Program-made: the position numbers and the translations under genes
Notes under the pieces: model-generated
Database searches by the model: none
What the model saw: the letters and a program-made list of their open reading frames with translations, nothing else
What the model was told of the DNA's origin: nothing
NCBI RefSeq assembly: GCF_002968285.2
Contig: NZ_CP134400.1
Location: 3,038,001-3,102,000, forward strand
Reading direction: 5' to 3'
From: Mycobacterium sp. ITM-2016-00318
GTDB lineage: Bacteria; Actinomycetota; Actinomycetes; Mycobacteriales; Mycobacteriaceae
Length of the DNA: 64,000 nucleotides
Shown here: positions 7,165 through 17,326 of the stretch, one piece after another
Layout: each line of letters opens with the position of its first letter
How positions within the stretch are numbered: position 1 is the first letter of the stretch

Positions 7165-9729
7165 GTGACCATCGAGGCGCTAGGTAATGAGCGCACGGCA
7201 CCGGCGCAGGCGAAGCTGCGCCGGGCCGACGGTGTTGAGCTGATCGGGGAGATGGCGGGATCGGGCTACCGGGTCCCGCCTTCTCTCGCCCGGCGCACCG
7301 ACGGGCAGACGATCCAGCTCACTCCGCTGCTCTACGCGCTCCTCCGCGAGATCGACGGTCGCCGCTCCCCGGCCGAGCTCAGCACCGCCGTTTCCGAGTC
7401 GACCGGGCGTCCTGTGAGCGAGGAGAACGTTCACCAGCTCATCGAGCAGAAGCTGCGACCCCTAGGTCTACTGGCCAACAAGGACGGCAGCCAACCCGAG
7501 CTGAAGAAGCGGAATCCGTTGCTGGGACTCCGCTTCCGCTATGTCGTCACCGGCGCCGAGCGGACCCGGCGGCTCACCGACCCGTTCAGAGTCCTGTTCC
7601 GGCCCCTGGTGGTCGTGGCGCTTCTCGTCGCGTTCTGCGTCGTGTGCTGGTGGGTGTTCTTCCGTAAGGGTCTGGCCTCGGCCGCGTACGACGCTTTCGA
7701 GCGACCGGGACTGCTGCTGCTGGTGTTCGCGGTGACGGTGGTCAGCGCCGGGTTCCACGAATTCGGGCACGCTGCGGCGGCGAGATACGGCGGCGCCACG
7801 CCCGGCGCCATGGGCGTCGGCCTGTATCTCGTCTGGCCGGCTTTCTACACCGATGTGACTGACTCGTACCGACTCGGCAAGGCAGGACGGCTGCGGACCG
7901 ACCTCGGCGGCTTGTATTTCAATGCCATTGTCGCGGTGGGGATTTCCGGGCTGTGGTTGTGGCTGCAATACGACGCCCTTCTGCTGGTCGTAGCCACGCA
8001 GATCATCCAGATGCTGCGTCAACTTGCACCGCTGGTGCGGTTCGACGGCTACCACGTGCTGGCCGACCTCACCGGTGTGCCCGATCTGTATGGCCGGATC
8101 AAGCCCACCCTGTTGAGCATCCTGCCGTGGCGCTGGGGTGACCCGCACGCGCGGTTGCTGAAGCCGTGGGCACGCATCGTGGTGACGCTGTGGGTGGTCA
8201 TTGTGGTTCCACTTCTCGCACTGGCGCTTTGGACGGCAGTCGTGGCGCTTCCTCGCCTGATCGGCACCGCATGGGCCAGCCTCAACAAGCAGCAGGACGT
8301 GCTCGCCACCGCCTGGGCAGACGGCGACATGATTCAGGCGACCGCCCGTGTGCTGGCGATGACCGTCGTCGTGATCACGGTGGCGAGCGTTCTTTACATG
8401 GTGACTCGATTCACGCGCCAAATCGTGGTCACTGTGCGGCGGGCCACCGCCGATAAGCCGGTGAAGCGCATCCTCGCCGGCATCGTGGGCGCCGCTGTTA
8501 TCACCGCGATCGCCTGGGCGTGGTGGCCGAACGACGAGAATTATCGCCCCATCCAGGCATCGGACCGCGGCACGATCGGCGACATCTTCTACGGCTTGCA
8601 GGTCTCCTCGCTGAGCGAATCCCGGACTGTCAGGGACGCACCACGCCCGGTTGCTGCTTCGAGCAACCTTGTGCGGGGACAACACGGTGTCATGCAAGCC
8701 CTCTGGGATATGCGCACCCCGCCGCCCACGAAGGAGTCGCCGCAACTGGCAGTCATCCTGGTGCCCCGGGCCGGGTCGGTCACCGTGGCCGGTGGTGGCG
8801 GTGGGTTAGTGGCCACCCCGTCGACCTCGGCGAAGGCCGGCTGGGTCTTCCCTGTCGACAAGCCGCTGAAGCCGGAGAAAGGCGACAACCAAGCACTAGC
8901 GGTGAACACCAGAGACAACTCGATGGTGTACGACGCCGCGCTCGCCATGGTCTACGTCGAGGGCTCCGAGGCGATGAACGTCAACGAGGCCCATGCCTAC
9001 GCGTCATGCAATTCGTGTGGCGCGGTCGCGGTGGCCTATCAGGTGGTCATCGTCCTCGACACCGACCCGACCGACGACAACGTGGCCGTGCCGCAGAACC
9101 TCGCCGGTGCCCTCAACTACGACTGCGTCAACTGCATGACCTACGCGCTCGCACAGCAGCTGTTCATCACCATCGACGAACCGTTGACCCCGCGGCAAAA
9201 GTGGGAACTCCAGAGGATCATGTGGGAGATGAGGCTCTACGAAGTCCGAATCAAGGCGGGGACCGAGGATCCGGAGGAGATCCAGGCCAAACTCGACGAG
9301 TTCGATACACGCATTCTGGCCGTCGTCGAGCCAAACCTGGCGCCGTCACTGACTCAGACCCCGACCGCTCCGACCACAGCACCGACCACCGCCGCGCCGA
9401 GCGCGTCGACAGCGCCCTCGTCGTCCGCGCCATCGGAGACTGCTACCGCACCACCCTCGCCGAGCAGCGAGCCCACCGCATCGACGGAACCGACGGCGTC
9501 CGCTGACACCACAACCGGGAACGTCATATCCACCGACCCGACCACGTCGGGGGACAACACCTCGGTGGCGAGCACCCCAGATGGATCCACTTCGACCGAC
9601 CCCACGACATCAAGCGGAACGGATGGCTCGACGTCGACCGATTCCACCACGGACGGCACGGCGACGACCGACTCCACGACCGACTCCACGACTGATGGAT
9701 CGGCCACGGACGGCACTACCTCGCCGTAG
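7165..9729 (+). CDS. PqqD-like domain fused to M50 membrane metallopeptidase with Ser/Thr-rich tail
   Basis: This 854-residue protein begins at GTG 7165 after AGGGAGCA. Residues about 25-105 look like a PqqD/RiPP-recognition winged helix (a variable-length domain with PLLYALLREIDGRRSPAEL). Several membrane helices start near residue 147. The zinc site is HEFGH at 198-202 and the third ligand is probably Asp294 in FDGYHVLAD, as in site-2-protease-like M50 peptidases. After the membrane part, about residue 505, comes an extracytoplasmic domain with two CxxC pairs (C615/C618 and C654/C657), then about 130 residues of Thr/Ser/Asp repeats. The family resembles putative peptide zinc metalloproteases linked to peptide maturation. 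It ends one base before the convergent icl2 stop. Confidence 0.85.
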   Translation: MTIEALGNERTAPAQAKLRRADGVELIGEMAGSGYRVPPSLARRTDGQTIQLTPLLYALLREIDGRRSPAELSTAVSESTGRPVSEENVHQLIEQKLRPLGLLANKDGSQPELKKRNPLLGLRFRYVVTGAERTRRLTDPFRVLFRPLVVVALLVAFCVVCWWVFFRKGLASAAYDAFERPGLLLLVFAVTVVSAGFHEFGHAAAARYGGATPGAMGVGLYLVWPAFYTDVTDSYRLGKAGRLRTDLGGLYFNAIVAVGISGLWLWLQYDALLLVVATQIIQMLRQLAPLVRFDGYHVLADLTGVPDLYGRIKPTLLSILPWRWGDPHARLLKPWARIVVTLWVVIVVPLLALALWTAVVALPRLIGTAWASLNKQQDVLATAWADGDMIQATARVLAMTVVVITVASVLYMVTRFTRQIVVTVRRATADKPVKRILAGIVGAAVITAIAWAWWPNDENYRPIQASDRGTIGDIFYGLQVSSLSESRTVRDAPRPVAASSNLVRGQHGVMQALWDMRTPPPTKESPQLAVILVPRAGSVTVAGGGGGLVATPSTSAKAGWVFPVDKPLKPEKGDNQALAVNTRDNSMVYDAALAMVYVEGSEAMNVNEAHAYASCNSCGAVAVAYQVVIVLDTDPTDDNVAVPQNLAGALNYDCVNCMTYALAQQLFITIDEPLTPRQKWELQRIMWEMRLYEVRIKAGTEDPEEIQAKLDEFDTRILAVVEPNLAPSLTQTPTAPTTAPTTAAPSASTAPSSSAPSETATAPPSPSSEPTASTEPTASADTTTGNVISTDPTTSGDNTSVASTPDGSTSTDPTTSSGTDGSTSTDSTTDGTATTDSTTDSTTDGSATDGTTSP

Positions 9730-9730
9730 C

Positions 9731-12025
9731 TCAGTCCTCCTTGCGAATCAACCGCATCAGCGCTTCGCGGTCGGGCGCCAGCAGATCCTCGATGCGCGGC
9801 TGATTCACCTCGGCGACGATGACCTCACCGACGTCCTTGTTGACCTCGCTGAAAATGCCGTGCGACTTCATCTTCTCGGTCTGATAGATGTTGTCCTCGG
9901 TCGGCTTGATGTAGTACACCGCGTCGGCCTTGAACCGGTGGATCAGCCACAGATGAATCAACGTCATCAGCCGCTTCTGCCGCAGTTGCGATGCGAACGT
10001 GTTCTGGTCGCGCACCGTCAGAATGCTGCGCCCGTTCCTGTCCTTGATGGGATCGACGAGGACATTGGCGAGCTTGTCGTCGCCACCGGCCCCGCCGTAG
10101 ATGCCGAGCTCGAGCACTTCGCCACCTGGGCGCAGCGGACGGAACTGGAGGCGCAGCTTCTCGCCGAGCTGGTAGTGCTCGCCCCACATCGCCAGCCACT
10201 CCTCGAGCAGCTTCTTGGGTACCTCGGTCTGCACGAGGTGCTGATGCTGTGTTGAGCCTTCGCCCATCGACTTCGTGGTGGCCGTCCGGCCGGAGGACGC
10301 TGCCAGGGCGGCGTCGCTACGCGGCCCCCCGACCAGAGTCTGCGGAGTGCGGTACGGCGACTCCACTAGACGCATCTTGCGCTGAAGGCGGGCCAGCGAA
10401 AGCATCCCGTCCTGCTTGAGCGCCCCGGCGAACTCTTCGGCTGCGACGCCGTCGATTTGGTGGCCGCCGTAGGTCATGAAGTTGAAGACGAAGCCCATCT
10501 TGCCGATTTCCTCTGGAAACCGGCGCATCTCGTCATCGCTCATACCGGTGGTGTCCCAGTTGAACGACGGGGAGAGGTTGTACGCCAACATCTTGTCGGG
10601 ATACACGGCGTGGATGGCGTCGGCGAACTGCTTGGCGTCGGCCAGGTCCGCGGTCTTGGTCTCCATCCACAGGATGTCGGCGAATGGCGCCGCGGCAAGG
10701 GACTTCGCGATCGCGTACGGGATGCCGCCGCGCAACTGGTAGTAGCCCTCGGGAGTCTTCGCCCGCTCACAGTCCCAGCCGGCGTCGGCCCGCAGCTCCC
10801 GCGCCTTCTGGCGAGCCTCGTAGAGTGGCGCCGTCGCGGCGAACGTGCGCCAATCGGCGGCGCTCATCTCGAGAGCTTCGCCCTCGCGTTCACGGAACTC
10901 GAGAAGATCCGCGACGGCCTCACCGTAGGTCTCCAACCCCGCATCGTTCTGCCATGCCTCGACAAAACGTGATTCGACCTTGTCGAAGAGGGCGTCGACC
11001 GCCTCGTCGCCGTCCTGTTGCCATGTCGCCACGGCGTCGGCAATGAGCGCCAAGATGCCTTGCCGCTCAAGCCAAGCGATGGCCGCCGCGTACTCGCCCT
11101 CAGGCAGGGCGTAGAGCAGATGCCCGTTGAGGTGTGTGATGCCCGACTCGTAGAAGCTTCGCACCATCGCCAGAAAGCACGACTTGTAGGAGGGGATCCT
11201 GAGGTTGGTGACACCGAGCAGGAACGGCTGGTCGCGCTCGTCGGCGCGGCTGTCGATCAGGTTGGCGGCCTCGGCATCGGTGCGCGCGACGATGATCCCT
11301 GCGACACCCATGATGTCGAGCTGGAAGCGGGCGGTGTTGAGCCGCTTGATCTGTTCGTCCGACGGGACGAGCACCTTGCCGCCCTGATGACCGCACTTCT
11401 TCGTGCCGGGACGCTGGTCTTCGATGTGGTAGCCGGGCACGCCCGCCTCGACGAACCGCCGAATCAGGTTGCGCACGTGCGGGTCTCCGCCATGGCCGGT
11501 GTCAGCGTCGGCGATGATGAACGGCCGGAAGTCGACGGCGGGGGTTGCCGCGCGCTGGTCGTCGGTCATCCGCAGGCGCAGGTACTGCTGGTTGCGGTCT
11601 GCGGTCAGCAGCGCGCGCACCAATCCGGCGGCCTCATCGGGAACCTGGCTCAGCGGATAGCTTGCGAGATCGGGTCCGGGATCCTCGGTCGTCGACCCCT
11701 TTGCCGATGTCGCCCAGCCGCCGAGATAGATGCCCTCGATGCCCATCCGCTTCATCGTGACCGCCTGGCCGGGGGAGTAGGGCCCGAAGGTGGTGATGCT
11801 CTTGTGCTGGGCGAAGAGCTCGCGCAGCCGGTCGTAGAAGGCTGCCGCCGCCTGGCGGGCTACCGGGTAATCAGTGCCGATCGTGCCGCGCTGCTCTACT
11901 ACCTGGCGGGCCGAATAGAGGCGGATGATGCCCTCGAAGCGAGGACTGTCGAAATACCGCTGCATCGCGGCGACATCCTGCTCGAACGGGGTCTGGGGCG
12001 CTGCATCTGTTTCGACGATGGCCAT
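9731..12025 (-). CDS. icl2: isocitrate lyase, long ICL2 (AceAb) form
   Basis: Isocitrate lyase splits isocitrate to glyoxylate and succinate, the first step of the glyoxylate shunt, and also acts as methylisocitrate lyase in propionate metabolism in mycobacteria. At 764 residues this is the long ICL2 type, not the ICL1 type of about 430 residues. The catalytic signature KKCGH is at residues 209-213 (Cys211), and [12 protein letters not shown] and YHIEDQRPG supply metal and substrate contacts. The C-terminal extension is present in full; in M. tuberculosis H37Rv the orthologue is split as aceAa/aceAb, whereas here it is intact. The start ATG follows TAGTGT by six bases, so the message is probably leaderless, and an inverted repeat overlaps that box. 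Confidence 0.93.
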   Translation of the reverse strand: MAIVETDAAPQTPFEQDVAAMQRYFDSPRFEGIIRLYSARQVVEQRGTIGTDYPVARQAAAAFYDRLRELFAQHKSITTFGPYSPGQAVTMKRMGIEGIYLGGWATSAKGSTTEDPGPDLASYPLSQVPDEAAGLVRALLTADRNQQYLRLRMTDDQRAATPAVDFRPFIIADADTGHGGDPHVRNLIRRFVEAGVPGYHIEDQRPGTKKCGHQGGKVLVPSDEQIKRLNTARFQLDIMGVAGIIVARTDAEAANLIDSRADERDQPFLLGVTNLRIPSYKSCFLAMVRSFYESGITHLNGHLLYALPEGEYAAAIAWLERQGILALIADAVATWQQDGDEAVDALFDKVESRFVEAWQNDAGLETYGEAVADLLEFREREGEALEMSAADWRTFAATAPLYEARQKARELRADAGWDCERAKTPEGYYQLRGGIPYAIAKSLAAAPFADILWMETKTADLADAKQFADAIHAVYPDKMLAYNLSPSFNWDTTGMSDDEMRRFPEEIGKMGFVFNFMTYGGHQIDGVAAEEFAGALKQDGMLSLARLQRKMRLVESPYRTPQTLVGGPRSDAALAASSGRTATTKSMGEGSTQHQHLVQTEVPKKLLEEWLAMWGEHYQLGEKLRLQFRPLRPGGEVLELGIYGGAGGDDKLANVLVDPIKDRNGRSILTVRDQNTFASQLRQKRLMTLIHLWLIHRFKADAVYYIKPTEDNIYQTEKMKSHGIFSEVNKDVGEVIVAEVNQPRIEDLLAPDREALMRLIRKED

Positions 12026-12031
12026 GAATCA

Positions 12032-12037
12032 ACACTA
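12032..12037 (-). promoter_or_regulatory. -10 box of icl2 (leaderless)
   Basis: On the reverse strand TAGTGT is followed by six bases and the ATG at 12025. No purine-rich ribosome binding site is present. The box overlaps the proximal arm of the inverted repeat at 12033-12060. Confidence 0.5.
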
Positions 12038-12060
12038 CGGCCCACGTTTCTCCCGTAGTG
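12033..12060. promoter_or_regulatory. inverted repeat (probable operator) upstream of icl2
   Basis: CACTACGG (12033-12040) and CCGTAGTG (12053-12060) are perfect eight-base arms separated by 12 bases. The proximal arm overlaps the predicted -10 box, a placement typical of a repressor site. The cognate regulator is not evident in the window. The alternative of a simple RNA hairpin is unlikely because the site lies upstream of the predicted transcript start. Confidence 0.5.
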
Positions 12061-12089
12061 CCGATTCCGCAGCCACTGCGCCTGAGGTA

Positions 12090-12803
12090 CTACTCGGTGT
12101 AGTCGGCCACCAGCGGAGGCCGCGACAACTGTGAACGCACCGTGCGCGTCAGCTCATCGGCCAGGATCTCGGGCTCGCCCGCGAACAAGCCGTCGAGAGC
12201 CTGAGCGGCAACCACCGCCGGATCGAGCTTCTGATCGGCGGGAACGAACTCCGCCATGTCGGTGTCCATGAAACCGACATGCAGCGCCGCCACGTGGATG
12301 CCGAGCGGTGCGAGCTCCTCCCGGACTGCGTCGGTCATCGCCCAACCCGCGGCCTTGGCCGCCGAGTACGCGCCGAACTGGGCGGCGTGCACCCAGGAGA
12401 GGACCGAGAGGACGTCGAGGATCGCCCCGCCGCCGTTGCCCTCGATCACCGGCACGAAGGCGCGGATAGTCTGCAACGTGCCGAAGTAGTGGGTTTCCAT
12501 TTCCAGCCGGATGTCGTCCACGGGGCCCGACAGCAGGTTCGACTGCGTCGACACACCGGCGTTGTTGACGAGGACGTTCACATCTGCTGCGATCTCGGCG
12601 GCGCGGCGCACCGATTCGGGGTCGGTGATGTCCAGCGCGACGGGCACGACACCGGGAATGTCGATCGTCTCGGGCCGTCGCGCCGCGGCGTACACCGTGG
12701 CTCCCCGCGCGACCAGTTCGGTGGCGAAGCGCTTGCCCAGGCCTCGGTTCGCACCCGTGACGAGCGCGACGATCTTGTCGTCCCGCAGATTGATCGTGGT
12801 CAT
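12090..12803 (-). CDS. short-chain dehydrogenase/reductase
   Basis: This 237-residue classical SDR has the nucleotide motif TGANRGLG at residues 16-23, NNAG at 80-83, and the catalytic YSAAK at 146-150 with an upstream Ser in VLSVLS. The arginines after the second strand (AARRPE) suggest NADPH preference. It catalyses reversible alcohol/carbonyl oxidoreduction on an unknown substrate. GGAGG precedes the ATG. It sits downstream of a small conserved gene on the same strand, 65 bases away. Confidence 0.88.
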   Translation of the reverse strand: MTTINLRDDKIVALVTGANRGLGKRFATELVARGATVYAAARRPETIDIPGVVPVALDITDPESVRRAAEIAADVNVLVNNAGVSTQSNLLSGPVDDIRLEMETHYFGTLQTIRAFVPVIEGNGGGAILDVLSVLSWVHAAQFGAYSAAKAAGWAMTDAVREELAPLGIHVAALHVGFMDTDMAEFVPADQKLDPAVVAAQALDGLFAGEPEILADELTRTVRSQLSRPPLVADYTE

Positions 12804-12867
12804 GTCGACGCCTCCGTTGCGCTATCCGGCAATTCTGTACCAACCGGTCAACAACGCGGGCGCGACG

Positions 12868-13254
12868 CTATTCCCGGCCGCCGTCCAGCAGCGCCCCGAG
12901 TGCCTGCGGATCGGCGACGGTGACGGTGAGCGCAGAGTGGTCGCGGAACCCGATGACCCGCTTGATCTTCTCCCGGAAGTGAATGCACAAACCGCTCGCC
13001 GGATTCGTGCCGAACGTCAGACCGTCGTCGGCCAACGAGAGTCGGGGACCGACCGCCGTCCACCATCGATAAGGACCGGCGACGTGGGTCTCGGAGATGT
13101 TTCCCACCGGCGTGTCGACGCGCAGCAGACCGAAGGTGGCGACGAAGCGGCCGTCGTCGGTGATGGTGACGCCGTCGCGCCACGGCAACGCGCCTGCGGC
13201 AAGCCACATCGGCGCGAACCGCTTGTCGAAGCGGTAGGGGAAGAACTCGCTCAC
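12868..13254 (-). CDS. conserved mycobacterial hypothetical protein
   Basis: This protein of about 128 residues has no signal peptide and no membrane helix. It reads as a compact beta-rich domain with motifs GVTITDDGRFVATFG, YRWWTAVGPRLSLADDGLTFGTN and CIHFREK, which I recall from mycobacterial proteins of unknown function. The start is uncertain: GTG at 13254 gives the N-terminus MSEFFPYRF expected of the family, while a TTG at 13266 would add four residues. No catalytic residues can be proposed. Confidence 0.65.
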   Translation of the reverse strand: MSEFFPYRFDKRFAPMWLAAGALPWRDGVTITDDGRFVATFGLLRVDTPVGNISETHVAGPYRWWTAVGPRLSLADDGLTFGTNPASGLCIHFREKIKRVIGFRDHSALTVTVADPQALGALLDGGRE

Positions 13255-13333
13255 CTCGTTATGCAAGCACGCCGATCACCGTTTCGTCACGTTACGGCCT
13301 CTCATTGGCGGATGTGCCGTGCGGCGGATGGCC

Positions 13334-13348
13334 CCTGGCGACGCCAGG
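13334..13348. promoter_or_regulatory. perfect inverted repeat upstream of ripD
   Basis: CCTGGCG-A-CGCCAGG is a seven-base perfect palindrome about 85 bases before the ripD start, directly followed by the self-complementary TTGTACAA. It lies between divergent genes and could be an operator or a short hairpin. No regulator can be assigned. Confidence 0.35.
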
Positions 13349-13432
13349 TTGTACAAGTAGCTGAGGTGATTTCCGTCCACCAACGGGTCGCCCATTGTGG
13401 TCGCGGTGAACTGAAGGAAGAGAAAGTTCGAC

Positions 13433-13972
13433 ATGAAACGCATCTACGCCTTGGTGGTCGGTGTTGCCGTGTTGATGGCGACGCCCGGTCTGGCGCTCGC
13501 CGACGTCACCCGACCGCTCAGCAACCAGCAGTTGATCCAGTACGTGATCGCTCGAGGCCTCGCGCAGCGTGGGGTCCCGTTCTCCTTCGGTGGCGGCGAC
13601 GTCAACGGCCCGACCCGGGGTAGCGGACCGACGGACAACGCCCTTGGCCTCGACCGGCAAGGCCATGTCGTCGGGCTGGACCCGATGGCCAGCACCGTCG
13701 GCTTCGACGCATCGGGTCTGATGCTGTATTCCTACGCCGGTGTGGGCGTCAAGCTGCCGCGCTCGTCCGGCGCGCAGTACAACGCGGGCCGCAAGGTGCT
13801 GCCGCAGCAGGCGCTGCCCGGCGACCTGATCTTCTACGGCCCGAACGGAAGTCAGAGTGTGGCGATGTACCTGGGAAACAACCAGATGCTGGAGGCCGGC
13901 GATCCGGTGGTGACGGTTTCGCCGGTGCGGACCGCCAATATGGCGCCCTACCTCGTTCGGGTCATCACCTGA
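13433..13972 (+). CDS. ripD: RipD-like NlpC/P60 domain protein, catalytically degenerate, secreted
   Basis: This 179-residue protein has a signal peptide (residues 1-23, cut after ALA) and a single NlpC/P60 domain. The normal catalytic Cys is replaced by Ala93 in VGFDASGL and the normal His by Ser142 in SQSVAMYLG. These are the substitutions described for M. tuberculosis RipD, which binds peptidoglycan without hydrolysing it. Unlike that protein as I recall it, this one stops at YLVRVIT with no Pro/Gln-rich tail. GAAGGAAG upstream of ATG 13433 is a good ribosome binding site. It probably acts in the cell wall. Confidence 0.85.
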   Translation: MKRIYALVVGVAVLMATPGLALADVTRPLSNQQLIQYVIARGLAQRGVPFSFGGGDVNGPTRGSGPTDNALGLDRQGHVVGLDPMASTVGFDASGLMLYSYAGVGVKLPRSSGAQYNAGRKVLPQQALPGDLIFYGPNGSQSVAMYLGNNQMLEAGDPVVTVSPVRTANMAPYLVRVIT

Positions 13973-13990
13973 GCCGATGCGGTCATGCGC

Positions 13991-15670
<1,680 letters not shown>

Positions 15671-15697
15671 AGCCGATTCGCAGCGAATCTCGGCGGG

Positions 15698-17272
15698 CTA
15701 ATCGTGCAGCACGCCGCCGATGACGAGCGCATGCAGACCCTTTCGGTTCACCTTGCCACTGGGCAGCGTCGGTATCTGATCGCTCGTCGCGCGCACCCAC
15801 CTAGTCGGCACCTTGTAGGCCGACAACTGCTCGCGCGTGCGGGCGGCGATCGAATCCATGTCGATGCCGTCGCGCGCAGGCACCACCACCGCGCACACCT
15901 CCTCGCCGCGCACCGGGTCGTCGATCCCGATGACCACGCACTGTGCGACGTCGGCGAACTGTTCGATCACTGACTCGACCTCGAGCGGTGACACGTTCGC
16001 ACCGGCGGCTTTGATGAGCTCGCTTGTGCGCCCGACGTAGAACAGGCGCGGATCGCCCTGCTTGCGGTAGACACGGTCGCCGGTGTGAAACCAGCCGTCG
16101 GCGTCGAACGTCTCGAACCGTTCGCGCTTGTTGTAGCCCGACATCACCCCGATGCCACGGACGAGAAGCTCACCCATTATTCCGTCGCTGACCTGTTCGC
16201 CGTGCTCGTTCACGATCCTCATCTCGGTGTGCGCAAAGCTGCCCGCGGTCTCAGACATAGTGCGGTGCACCGGGAATCCGTCAGGGACGTCGGTCATCGC
16301 GATGTCCAGCGGACCGTCGCGGAGCATCGGTGCGCTGGCGAGGTCACGACCGGCGAATGACGGGTGCTCGCGCAGCCGCTGGGTGAAAGCCGGCCAGCCG
16401 ACTATCCCGGTGGCGCGTTCCTGCTCGATGAGATCGAGTGCCGCCTCGGCGTCGAGCCGAGGCAGGATGAGCAGCGTGACGGGGTCGTGCAAAGCCCCCG
16501 TGGCGGCAAGCAGCCCGCCGATCCAGAAAAACGGCATTGCACAGAGAATCCTGGCCGAGCCCGTCGAACGTGTCACGGTTCGGATGGCAGCGGGCCACGT
16601 CGATGTCTGCCGAACCAGGGTGCCGTGCGTGTGTAGAACGCCCTTCGGGTCCGCGGTGGAGCCGGAGGTGTGCACCATCACGGCCAGATCCGCGGGTGAC
16701 ACCTCCTCTTCGACGGCAGCCAACATGTCTTGCGGCGCAACCTCATCCGGATCGTCGCGCCACGGGGTCGCCCACGACGCGGGGTCGGCGGTCAGCACGA
16801 TGCGTCGCAGATAGGGTGCTGCCCGCACGAACAACGCCGCGCCTGTCTGGCCGGGCAGCTCCGGCAGGGCGGCCTCGAGCCGCTCGACGACGTCGATGTC
16901 GAGCACGGAGGCCGGGGCGACCAGCGCACCGATGTCGGCGAGCCGCAACACCTTCGCGAGTTCTGCGGAGGCGTACATCGTGCTCAGCGGCACGGCCAGC
17001 GCGCCGACGCGGGACACCGCCAGCCACCACACGATCCACTCGACACCGTTGGCGAAGAACAGACCTACGCGAGTGCCCTTGCCGACACCATGAGCCAGCA
17101 ACCAGCGCGCCGCGTCGGCCGACCGCTGTTCGGCCTGTTGGTATGTCAGCCGATCGGTGGGCGTGACGACATAGGTCTGCGAACCGAAGTCGGACACACA
17201 TCGTCGGAGAAGTGCGGGCACCGTTGGCCGGGGATCGCTCACCCGCCGATCTTCGCCGATGGCAGTGGCCAT
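15698..17272 (-). CDS. acyl-CoA synthetase (FadD-like AMP-forming ligase)
   Basis: This ANL-family ligase of about 524 residues activates a carboxylic acid as acyl-AMP and transfers it to CoA. Motifs in order are HTSGSTADPKGV (P-loop), MSETAG (A5), DGWFHTGDRVY (A7), YVGRTSELIKAAGANVSP (A8) and SGKVNRKG with the C-terminal catalytic Lys. There is no FAAL insertion, consistent with CoA rather than AMP product. The start is ATG 17272, with a GTG/ATG alternative six bases upstream. It is divergent from the FAAL gene, with about 50 bases between them, so the pair may share control. Confidence 0.88.
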   Translation of the reverse strand: MATAIGEDRRVSDPRPTVPALLRRCVSDFGSQTYVVTPTDRLTYQQAEQRSADAARWLLAHGVGKGTRVGLFFANGVEWIVWWLAVSRVGALAVPLSTMYASAELAKVLRLADIGALVAPASVLDIDVVERLEAALPELPGQTGAALFVRAAPYLRRIVLTADPASWATPWRDDPDEVAPQDMLAAVEEEVSPADLAVMVHTSGSTADPKGVLHTHGTLVRQTSTWPAAIRTVTRSTGSARILCAMPFFWIGGLLAATGALHDPVTLLILPRLDAEAALDLIEQERATGIVGWPAFTQRLREHPSFAGRDLASAPMLRDGPLDIAMTDVPDGFPVHRTMSETAGSFAHTEMRIVNEHGEQVSDGIMGELLVRGIGVMSGYNKRERFETFDADGWFHTGDRVYRKQGDPRLFYVGRTSELIKAAGANVSPLEVESVIEQFADVAQCVVIGIDDPVRGEEVCAVVVPARDGIDMDSIAARTREQLSAYKVPTRWVRATSDQIPTLPSGKVNRKGLHALVIGGVLHD

Positions 17273-17314
17273 GACCACACCGCCCGGTTAGTGCAACTGG
17301 TGGTAACAGTAAAC

Positions 17315-17320
17315 TATGAT
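17315..17320 (+). promoter_or_regulatory. -10 box of FAAL gene (leaderless)
   Basis: TATGAT, a near-consensus -10 hexamer, is followed by GAGCGC and the ATG at 17327. There is no ribosome binding site, so translation from a leaderless mRNA is expected. Confidence 0.6.
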
Positions 17321-17326
17321 GAGCGC

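Noticed and set aside
7468..8745. 425-codon reverse frame inside the M50 gene
   Set aside because: Antisense to a clear membrane peptidase; high-GC codon structure creates long open shadows, and its composition (Arg/His/Gln rich) lacks any domain.
16730..17326. N-terminal extension of the FAAL gene
   Set aside because: The upstream part of the frame is antisense to the CoA ligase gene; the TATGAT box and family N-terminus place the start at 17327.
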